The notes beneath the pieces were generated by a model that saw only the letters and a list, made by a program, of their open reading frames with translations, was not told the DNA's origin and made no database searches. A program made the translations under genes and the position numbers. 49,089 bases of DNA from Leptospira sp. (GTDB lineage Bacteria; Spirochaetota; Leptospiria; Leptospirales; Leptospiraceae): NCBI GenBank assembly GCA_020831715.1, contig JAFIGA010000294.1, positions 1 to 49,089 on the forward strand, read 5' to 3'. This document shows, piece after piece, positions 8,356 to 15,439 of this stretch (positions are counted from its first letter, which is position 1; every line of letters begins with the position of its first letter).

Positions 8356-8377
8356 GAGCAAGCTCCCCTTAATTCTT
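8356..8377. repeat. Repeated right-end sequence beyond the toxin-antitoxin locus
   Basis: This 22-bp copy contains AGCTCCCCTTAATTC and matches the right ends at 7570-7591, 9347-9368 and 9775-9796. It is followed after 14 bp by the left end of repeat copy B, so the two ends face each other as a long imperfect palindrome. Between it and the copy A right end lie only the toxin-antitoxin genes. Confidence 0.75.
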
Positions 8378-8391
8378 ATCTGAAAAAGATA

Positions 8392-9368
8392 TTCAGGAGA
8401 GTTGCTTTGCAACTTGGGGGTGCCGGCTTATCGGGAAACTGCCGGCATTGGAGTGCTCACGGACGTTCACAGAAGAAATAACAACCTCAGCACCAATTGC
8501 TTTGCAATGTAGTGCTGGGCAGGCGGAAGGAACGGAAAGAATGGCGATGCCATTCATAACGGAAGATTTTAAGAAAAGACTTCAGGGGATGAAGAGGATT
8601 AGGGGGATTTAGGTGGAAACTGATTGCAGGGAAATAGTTGGTAGTGCTGGAGGGAAGGTCATAAAATTAGAAGTTAACAAGATACACAGTAATAAATGTT
8701 CCATTATGGTTCTGGGTAACAGGATGTTTGCTAGCGAGCCAAGCTCGCAAAAAGCAAGTTCATTACTTTTGATGGCTAATTCTTATTCCTCTTCCATCCG
8801 GGCATCCGAGGGGGGAAATCCTCTTTATCCCCTGAATTTTATCAGGAAAAGACTTCAGGAGATGAATAGGATTTTAGGGATTTAAGTGGAAGCTATTCTT
8901 ATGGAATAGTCGGTGGTGTTGCAGGAGATAAGAAAAGAACAACAAGGATATTCGCTGCCGTTTTGAAGTCAGCGAATAACAGGATGGCTTCGTCACTTAC
9001 GTTCCTTGCCAACAGGTTCACGAGTTTATTTTTAGAAAGGTAGTTGTTCTGATTGCTAGAGAACTAATCTCTCATGGATTATATACTTTTTATGTTAAAT
9101 GATTGATAGATTGAAAGGTATATTATCAACCAAAGGAGGGGGTTCTCTGTGGCGACTCTTTGCGCTTCCATGCAGGCAATCTGGCGACATAGAGAGTCCC
9201 TTCCTTTTTTCCGTTGTTACCTTCTAAACCATCTGCGCCAATCCCCGAGATCTGCGGGAACTAAATTTACCTGATTGCTTCAGCAATCACCCCTTATTCG
9301 ACAGACGTAGCCGTTTGTCGAATCCTCTTAGATTGCGCAACCTAATGAGCAAGCTCCCCTGAATTCTT
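8392..9368. repeat. Repeat element copy B (R1-R2-R3'-R2-R3-R4 plus right end)
   Basis: A 0.98-kb copy with the same order as copy A plus an internal duplication. R1 is at 8392-8564, with the hairpins CAGCAC...GTGCTG (8488-8517) and GAATGGC-GAT-GCCATTC (8539-8555; loop changed, stem kept). R2 is at 8581-8620 and again at 8854-8892. A divergent segment at about 8673-8725 also occurs at 9474-9514. A GCGAGC/GCTCGC stem lies near 8735-8748. R3 is at 8941-9054 and differs from copy A at few positions. R4 is at about 9135-9330 with an internal deletion. The right end is 9347-9368. No gene is supported. Confidence 0.83.
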
Positions 9369-9381
9369 TTTAAGAAAAGAC

Positions 9382-9796
9382 CTCCAGAGATGAAGAGGAT
9401 TTTAGGGATTTAGGTGGAAGTGATTCTTACATTAGAATCAAAGTTGTAAGAAGGAAGGTTGAAGAAAGAGAATTTAACAAGATCCCCAGCTCTAAATGTT
9501 CCATTGTGGTGCTAGGTGATAACAACAAGTCAACGGTTTTAGATTTAGAATGGTTACCTTTATGATTAAAGATATTTTTTTCTAGGTCAATAATAAATTC
9601 ATAAATTACAAAACTGTAAGGAGGGTGCTCTCTGTGGCAACCCTCCAGCGCTTCCGAGCAGGAAACCTGATGGGGAAAAGTGGACGCGTTCATAATGTTT
9701 TCCGTGTCGCCGAAGGCGCTTCCTTTATTTCCGTTGTTAAATTCTTAATCCTCTTCCATCTGGGGCAACCCAACGAGCAAGCTCCCCTGAATTCTT
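9382..9796. repeat. Repeat element copy C, short and without R1
   Basis: R2 (9382-9420) is followed by a version of the segment at 8673-8725, by unique sequence (9515-9610), and by R4 (about 9619-9740) with the CGCC-GAA-GGCG hairpin. The right end (9775-9796) carries AGCTCCCCTGAATTC and stops exactly where the TAG stop codon of the GH3 gene begins (9797). R1 and most of R3 are missing. No gene is supported. Confidence 0.78.
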
Positions 9797-11491
9797 CTAT
9801 TCTTTCAAGATCAAATCCAATCTCGGTATGATCTCATCATCAAATAACACGGCAACCAAAGACCGGTAGGAATCCACTGTGATAGAAAATGATAGGAGGA
9901 TGGTGATATTCGCCTCTTGGGGGAGAGTGATGAATGGAGTCCCCGGATAGAGAAGAATGAATTTTTTATCCGGATGGGACTTAGCGAGCTTGGATGCGTA
10001 GGCAAATTCCTTTTGGGTATAGACATCCAAGATAATATTTTGAATGTTTTTGTTTTTTAAAGATTGGCTAATAGAAGTGAGGGGAAGGTTTTTTCCTTTG
10101 TTAGATGTCCATTCTCTGATGTAGTGAGTTCGTTTTAAGAATGCGGCTGTATTATCTAATATGATTGATTTCGGATCTAGACTTGTAGGGTAGGAGCGAA
10201 TTGTTTTTTTGGTTGTGTGGAATACGAATTCAGGATCTTTAGTGTATTCTTTGTAGAGGTTTTCACGATAGGTTCTGTCTTCCTTCATTTTGCTTGCCAG
10301 ATTGTCATTTTGAATCACAGAAATTCCGTTGTTGGTGTAGACTCCGTATTCAAGTTTGAGACGAATTTGGCGAAATACTGCCTCGTCTAGACGGTTTCCC
10401 GATGGTGTCTGAAACATTCCATTTTTTTCTGCTTCTTCCAATTCTTTGTAGAGACCGGATGAACTTTCACCCCAGGATGTGAGAAGAAGAATGTCGGCAC
10501 CGGCAAGGAGTGCTTTTACTCCCGGTTTTTCTTTTTGGTAGTTTTTGGAGATAGCATGCATTTCCATAGCATCTGTTATGACGACACCCTCGAATCCCAA
10601 TCTTTTTCTTAGTATGTCATCGAGTAGAATTTTGGAAAGAGTGGTTGGGTATCTATCGTCAATTTTGGGATAGAGAATATGTGCCGTCATGACAACCGGT
10701 GCCCCGGACTGGATTGCATTGCGAAAGGGGATGAGTTCAAGCTCTTCGAGTTCTTCCAAGGTCTTGTTAATGACCGGAAGGCCTAAATGGCTATCTACAT
10801 TTGTGTCACCATGTCCGGGGAAATGTTTGATAACGGGAATGGCTCCGCCTAACCTTGCTCCCTTTTCGTAGGCTCCGGCAACAGTATTAACTCTTTGTAC
10901 ATCTGAGCCGAAGGAACGAGTGTTGATGACCGGATTGTCCGGATTATTGTTTACATCCAAGGAAGGTGCAAGTAAAAAATTTACTCCCAGTTGATTGAGA
11001 TCGTATGATGTAACAAAGCCTACTTGATGACCAAGATCTGGATCATTGGTTTGGCCCATTGCCATGGCTCCGGGATATTGAGCTACTTTTTCGCGGACAC
11101 GAAATACTCGACCCCCCTCTTGGTCGGTTGAGATTAGTAAGGGAGGTATGCCTTCTTTACTTGCGAGATTTTGTAAATCTTGGTTGAGTTTTTTGATTTC
11201 ACTGGGGGTTCCGAAGTTTTTGCCAAAATGAATGATGCCACCCGGGTGGATGGATTTCATTTCTTGAATTGCGATAGTATCCATGGTCTTGCCGGGAATG
11301 GCAAGATGTATAACCTGTCCTATCTTGTTTCGAGTGGACATACCTGCTACAATTTCTTTTGCTTTGCTGTCCAGATATTGCTTTCTTTCGCCGGCTCTTA
11401 GATCATCCATATAGAGCATGAGAAATTGGGTGGATACAACAAGAAAGGCAATGAACAGGATTCCCACTAGGACTTTGATAAGAGATTTCAA
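9797..11491 (-). CDS. Membrane-anchored GH3 beta-N-acetylhexosaminidase (NagZ-like)
   Basis: Glycoside hydrolase family 3 enzymes of this type remove N-acetylglucosamine, for instance from peptidoglycan fragments. The NagZ signature KHFPGHGDTNVDSHLGLP gives the Asp-His acid/base dyad (D233, H235), and GVVITDAMEM gives the nucleophile D307. A hydrophobic segment lies at residues 4-28, so the protein is exported and probably anchored, unlike cytosolic NagZ; 564 aa is longer than NagZ, and a C-terminal region of unknown role follows. The start is TTG at 11491 because GGAGGA (11504-11499) lies seven bases upstream; an in-frame TTG at 11545 has no such site. The repeat block abuts its stop codon. 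Confidence 0.88.
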   Translation of the reverse strand: MKSLIKVLVGILFIAFLVVSTQFLMLYMDDLRAGERKQYLDSKAKEIVAGMSTRNKIGQVIHLAIPGKTMDTIAIQEMKSIHPGGIIHFGKNFGTPSEIKKLNQDLQNLASKEGIPPLLISTDQEGGRVFRVREKVAQYPGAMAMGQTNDPDLGHQVGFVTSYDLNQLGVNFLLAPSLDVNNNPDNPVINTRSFGSDVQRVNTVAGAYEKGARLGGAIPVIKHFPGHGDTNVDSHLGLPVINKTLEELEELELIPFRNAIQSGAPVVMTAHILYPKIDDRYPTTLSKILLDDILRKRLGFEGVVITDAMEMHAISKNYQKEKPGVKALLAGADILLLTSWGESSSGLYKELEEAEKNGMFQTPSGNRLDEAVFRQIRLKLEYGVYTNNGISVIQNDNLASKMKEDRTYRENLYKEYTKDPEFVFHTTKKTIRSYPTSLDPKSIILDNTAAFLKRTHYIREWTSNKGKNLPLTSISQSLKNKNIQNIILDVYTQKEFAYASKLAKSHPDKKFILLYPGTPFITLPQEANITILLSFSITVDSYRSLVAVLFDDEIIPRLDLILKE

Positions 11492-11587
11492 TAAAAATTC
11501 CTCCGAAATATGCTTCCATGGAATTTTATAGAATGAGTTTGGCAATGATTAATTGACAGGGAAACCAATCCGTGGAAAAAGTATGTT

Positions 11588-12769
11588 ATGAGTGAAAGAA
11601 AATCCCCGAATTTGACTGATTTATTCAATCCTACCGAAGATCACCTCCAATTGAGAGAATCTGTTGCGAAATTCGCCGAAAAAGAAATGGACAACCAAGC
11701 GATCGAGCATGATGAAAACGAAACTTTCAATCATGACCTATTCAAGAGACTCGGCTCCGAGTTGGGGCTTTTTGGAATTACTATTCCCGAAGAGGCAGGC
11801 GGTCATGGGATGGATTCGGTTGCAGCTGTGATTGTTCACGAAGAGATGTCACGTTTTGACCCCGCCTTTACCTTGTCCTATCTTGCGCATGAAGTTCTTT
11901 TTGTGAATAATTTTTACTACAGTTCCAATCACGATCAGAGAAAGAGATACCTTTCCAAGGTTGTATCCGGTGAGTGGATCGCCGGTATGGGGATGACTGA
12001 ACCGGGAGCAGGAACGGACGTTTTAGGTATGACTACTATCGCCAAGAAAGAAGGCAACAAATATATATTAAACGGAACCAAGCAATATATAACAAACGGA
12101 AGCACGGGATCTGTATTTTTGGTCTATGCCAAGTTAGATTCGGGGGATAACCGTAAGACTACATCCTTCGTTGTGGAATCATCATTTCCGGGATTTAGTG
12201 TTGGGAAAAAAGAAGAAAAGATGGGTATGCGTGGCTCTCCTACGACTCAGTTGATATTTGAGGACTGCGAAGTCCCCGAAGAAAATCTCGTTGGAGAAGA
12301 AAATGGGGCAATCACTCATATGATGAGAAATCTAGAAATTGAAAGAGTTACCTTGGCGGCACAATCTTTGGGAATTGCCAGAAGATCTGTGGATGTTATG
12401 TGTGAATACTCCATGAAATACAGAGAAGCATTTGGTAAAAAACTAATTGAATTCGGCCAGATCCAAAGAATGGTTGCTGAGTCTTACGCTGATCTTGCCG
12501 CGGCTCGAGCCTTGGTTTACCAGGTTGCATCTGAAATTCATCCTGATAAGCGAAGTTCGCTGGGAGCCGCATCAGCTAAGTTAGTTGCTACGCAAATGGC
12601 AGAAAGAGTTTCTCGAAATGCCATACAAGTTCTGGGTGGCTATGGATATTGTAGGGAATACCCTGTAGAAAGATTGCACAGGGATGCCATTCTTCTTTCG
12701 ATTGGTGGAGGAACCAACGAGGCTATGCAGAAAAACATAGCCGCTGATTTGAAGAGGATCTACGGTTAA
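11588..12769 (+). CDS. Acyl-CoA dehydrogenase (isovaleryl-CoA dehydrogenase-like)
   Basis: This flavoenzyme oxidises an acyl-CoA to the 2-enoyl-CoA. At 393 aa it has the full family length, with the FAD and substrate motifs MGMTEPGAGTD and QYITNG, and VLGGYGYCREYPVERLHRDA at the C-terminus. The usual C-terminal catalytic Glu is replaced (SIGGGTNEA), while a Glu is present in NLEIERV (E252), where isovaleryl- and long-chain-type enzymes keep theirs. The substrate is therefore more likely branched or long-chain than medium-chain; this is inference. It is a single-gene unit whose TAA overlaps the convergent pdxH stop. Confidence 0.9.
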   Translation: MSERKSPNLTDLFNPTEDHLQLRESVAKFAEKEMDNQAIEHDENETFNHDLFKRLGSELGLFGITIPEEAGGHGMDSVAAVIVHEEMSRFDPAFTLSYLAHEVLFVNNFYYSSNHDQRKRYLSKVVSGEWIAGMGMTEPGAGTDVLGMTTIAKKEGNKYILNGTKQYITNGSTGSVFLVYAKLDSGDNRKTTSFVVESSFPGFSVGKKEEKMGMRGSPTTQLIFEDCEVPEENLVGEENGAITHMMRNLEIERVTLAAQSLGIARRSVDVMCEYSMKYREAFGKKLIEFGQIQRMVAESYADLAAARALVYQVASEIHPDKRSSLGAASAKLVATQMAERVSRNAIQVLGGYGYCREYPVERLHRDAILLSIGGGTNEAMQKNIAADLKRIYG

Positions 12770-13410
12770 GGTGCTAGCCTTTCATTGATCCATTTGTTTT
12801 CCGTTAGGCGAAATCGGATTCTGTCGTGAAGCCTGGAAGGTCGTCCTTGCCAGAATTCGATTTCTAAAGGGATCAGTTTGTAACCTCCCCAGAACTCGGG
12901 GAGGGGCAGTGGATTGGTGTTGGCAAATTTTTCTTGCAGCTCTATGTATTTATTTTCGATTTCTTCTCTGGATCCCAGAACCGAAGATTGGTGAGAAGTA
13001 TAGGCACCGATTTGGCTTTCAATGGGACGCGATTGAAAGTAGGCAGTGGATTCTTCCCTGGGTAACTTTTCCAACTTTCCTTCGATTCGAACTTGGCGTT
13101 CGAGTTCTGCCCAAAAGAAGAGTAGAGATCCGTAGGGATTCACACCAATTTCCATTCCTTTTCTGGATGCGTAGTTTGTAAAAAATTTAAAACAACCATC
13201 TTCCAGACCCTTTAATAATACAATGCGAGAGGAGGGCTTTCCTTGGAGAGATACGGTGGAGAGTGTCATTGCCGTGGGTTCCAAAACATTTGATTCCAAT
13301 GCTTCATCCATCCATTTTTGAAAAAATTCCAGAGGGTTATTCCCTATGGATGATTCGTCCAATTCTGATTTTGCATAATTTATTCTTATGTCTTTTAGAT
13401 TTTTATCCAT
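12766..13410 (-). CDS. pdxH: Pyridoxamine 5'-phosphate oxidase
   Basis: PdxH oxidises pyridoxamine or pyridoxine phosphate to pyridoxal 5'-phosphate with FMN. The 214 aa fit. The FMN-binding segment SSRIVLLKGLEDGCFKFFTN and the C-terminal signature RPSRLHDRIRF...RLAP are present. Its start overlaps the prepilin peptidase stop by 8 bp, and both follow a PLP-dependent aminotransferase gene, so cofactor maker and user share a transcript. The stop codon overlaps that of the convergent acyl-CoA dehydrogenase gene within TTAA. Confidence 0.95.
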   Translation of the reverse strand: MDKNLKDIRINYAKSELDESSIGNNPLEFFQKWMDEALESNVLEPTAMTLSTVSLQGKPSSRIVLLKGLEDGCFKFFTNYASRKGMEIGVNPYGSLLFFWAELERQVRIEGKLEKLPREESTAYFQSRPIESQIGAYTSHQSSVLGSREEIENKYIELQEKFANTNPLPLPEFWGGYKLIPLEIEFWQGRPSRLHDRIRFRLTENKWINERLAP

Positions 13411-14266
13411 CTACATCACTTCCTATTTCCCATCCAAATTTTAAAAATACCAATTTCGCAATCATCGTACAAAAAAGTCCTAAGCAGAAATACACTCCCA
13501 TGGGAATGGGTGTTTCCCGAATACTTGCTCCCTTCTTTTTCAATAATACAGTAAATACTACTGCAGGTATATAGGATGCATTCAAGAATAATAGCCACCA
13601 AGGATGACCGGCTAAAAATGCGAAAATGGGTGCGAAAAGTACGTCCCCAAATCCGATACCTTTCGGATAGAATAGATAGATGGCAAGAAAGAATCCCAAA
13701 AAACCAAAAAAGACAAACACATCATTCAACTCGGGGATTTTTTGATTGATAAGTAAATTTAAAATACATCCCAGAAAAAAAATCCATATTAGATTTTCAT
13801 AATCCAATGAAAAATATTTAGCATCTGTATAAACAGAAATTAAAAGATGGCCGGTAAAAAGAACAAAGACTAAGGATACCAAAGGATTGCCACTGAGTTC
13901 TAAAATGAGAATAGCTAAGAATCCAAATGAAATTTCTCCCAAGGGATAGATGATAGGAATCTGATATCCACAATGAGGGCATTTCCCCCGGGATAAAAAA
14001 TAGCCGAATATGGGAATGAGTCGAAGGCCGGAAATTTTCTCAGAACAATTCTCGCATTCACTGGGGCTTAGAAGAATTTGTTTCCATCTGGCGAGTCCGG
14101 AAAATTCCTTTCGCATAGGACTGTAATGGTAGACTAAAATTCGATAGGCGAGATTAAAATAGAAGCTTCCAAAACTTGCTCCCAATACGAAGACGATGGG
14201 ATAGAAGTAGTAGCCGTATTCTGTGAATATGAGTAAAAATTCCGGATCGGAAAAAATTTCGAACAC
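13403..14266 (-). CDS. Prepilin peptidase (PilD/GspO family)
   Basis: This membrane aspartyl protease cleaves type IV pilin-like leader peptides and may N-methylate the new N-terminus. It has a hydrophobic N-terminus (LGASFGSFYFNLAYR), a two-CxxC cytosolic loop (CENC and CPHC), the first catalytic Asp in YTDAKYFS, and the second in GFGDVLFAP (the GxGD motif), with several membrane segments. Start choice: GTG at 14266 shares its G with the TAG stop of the aminotransferase gene, giving 287 aa and translational coupling. The longer TTG start at 14317 lies inside that gene. No pilin or secretion genes are close by. Confidence 0.88.
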   Translation of the reverse strand: MFEIFSDPEFLLIFTEYGYYFYPIVFVLGASFGSFYFNLAYRILVYHYSPMRKEFSGLARWKQILLSPSECENCSEKISGLRLIPIFGYFLSRGKCPHCGYQIPIIYPLGEISFGFLAILILELSGNPLVSLVFVLFTGHLLISVYTDAKYFSLDYENLIWIFFLGCILNLLINQKIPELNDVFVFFGFLGFFLAIYLFYPKGIGFGDVLFAPIFAFLAGHPWWLLFLNASYIPAVVFTVLLKKKGASIRETPIPMGVYFCLGLFCTMIAKLVFLKFGWEIGSDVDG

Positions 14267-15360
14267 TAGACTGCCAACCTTTTCAATCCTTCCATTCCTC
14301 TTCGCAGATTTTCCCAAGTTGTGGCAAAAGACAATCGAACATGTTCTCTATCCTCACAGAATATAAACCCCGGAACCAAGATAATTTTTTCTTGTTCTAC
14401 GGCTCGCTGGACAAATTCTTCATCTCTCCCTTTGATTTTTAAAAAGGTATAAAATGCTCCATCGGATTTATTGAATTCATAGTAATCCTTTAGTTCATTG
14501 TATACAAAGTCTCTTTTTTCTTTGTAATCTTGGATATAGCTATCCATAGGTGTTTTTAATGCTTCCAAACCTGCCCACTGAACGATGGATGGAGCACATA
14601 CTACAGTGTATTGTTGCAGGGTCGTTAGTGCAGATATTACTTCCTTTTCAGCAAGTATGGAGGCAAGTCTAAGACCTGTCATGCTATATGTCTTGGAAAA
14701 ACCCGAAAGAGTGATTGCTTTGTCGTAGAAGCTACCGACTGAGAGAAATTTTTTGTCATAGTCGAAGAGTTCATAGATTTCATCGGATATCAGATAGGCA
14801 CCTGTTTTTTCTGCGAGACCCGCAAGTTGCTCCAATCTTTCTTTTTCCATGATCTTACCTGTGGGATTGGAAGGTGTGGAAAAAATGATGAGTTTGAACT
14901 TTTTGTCCTTAAATTTAGCGATGTCCTCTGGTTGGAAATTTTCTGAGAGAGTGGAAACATTTGCCCCATAGAAACCTAACATAGAAGGATACATAAGAAA
15001 ATAAGGACTAATGATGAGAACCTCATCCCCCGGATCCACCAAAGCATTGAAGAGTAAAAATAATGCTGAACTTATACCCGATGTAACTAAGATTCTGTCT
15101 GATGTAGCAGTCTTTATATGATTGACGGTTCTGTATTTGTCGGCAAGGGCTTCTCTGAGTTCCGGAATTCCTGCTGTGAGAGTGTAAGCTGTCTTGCCAT
15201 CTTGGATTGCTTGATTCAGGGCTTGGGTGATATTTGCCGGGCAGGGAAAATGGGGTTGTCCAATGGATAGATTGATGGGATTTTCAATTTTACTCGCCAA
15301 TTCGAAGGCTTTTCGAATGGGTGAGCTGTCAATTCGGGACATTTTCTGAGAAAGTTTCAT
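14266..15360 (-). CDS. Class I/II PLP-dependent aminotransferase
   Basis: This is a fold-type I aminotransferase of the aspartate aminotransferase group. It has the N-terminal KLSQKMSRIDSSPIRKAFELA, the substrate loop NLSIGQPHFPCP, the cofactor segment ISDEIYELF and the PLP lysine in SGFSKTYSMTGLR. The start is ATG at 15360, where the family homology begins; a TTG at 15399 would add 13 residues that do not fit it. The substrate cannot be read from the sequence. It heads an operon with a prepilin peptidase and pdxH; the link with pdxH makes sense through PLP supply. It is divergent from the large ATPase gene at 15440. Confidence 0.88.
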   Translation of the reverse strand: MKLSQKMSRIDSSPIRKAFELASKIENPINLSIGQPHFPCPANITQALNQAIQDGKTAYTLTAGIPELREALADKYRTVNHIKTATSDRILVTSGISSALFLLFNALVDPGDEVLIISPYFLMYPSMLGFYGANVSTLSENFQPEDIAKFKDKKFKLIIFSTPSNPTGKIMEKERLEQLAGLAEKTGAYLISDEIYELFDYDKKFLSVGSFYDKAITLSGFSKTYSMTGLRLASILAEKEVISALTTLQQYTVVCAPSIVQWAGLEALKTPMDSYIQDYKEKRDFVYNELKDYYEFNKSDGAFYTFLKIKGRDEEFVQRAVEQEKIILVPGFIFCEDREHVRLSFATTWENLRRGMEGLKRLAV

Positions 15361-15439
15361 AAATTCAAGGTCATTCTGAGAATGACTAGGGTCAATCAAT
15401 TTTGATTGCCTTGTGGGCTTGATCTAAAAACATAAACCT

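Noticed and set aside
8613..8885. 90-aa ORF in copy B
   Set aside because: It crosses two R2 modules and an inverted repeat; no family pattern and no start signal.
6873..9796. Possible CRISPR array
   Set aside because: The repeats are long, of unequal length and irregularly spaced, contain internal hairpins, and no cas genes are present.
6873..9796. Possible insertion sequence with transposase
   Set aside because: No transposase or integrase reading frame of any size is found in the block on either strand.
9427..9831. ORFs on both strands in copy C
   Set aside because: One runs through the R4 repeat into the GH3 coding region in another frame; both look like chance open frames.
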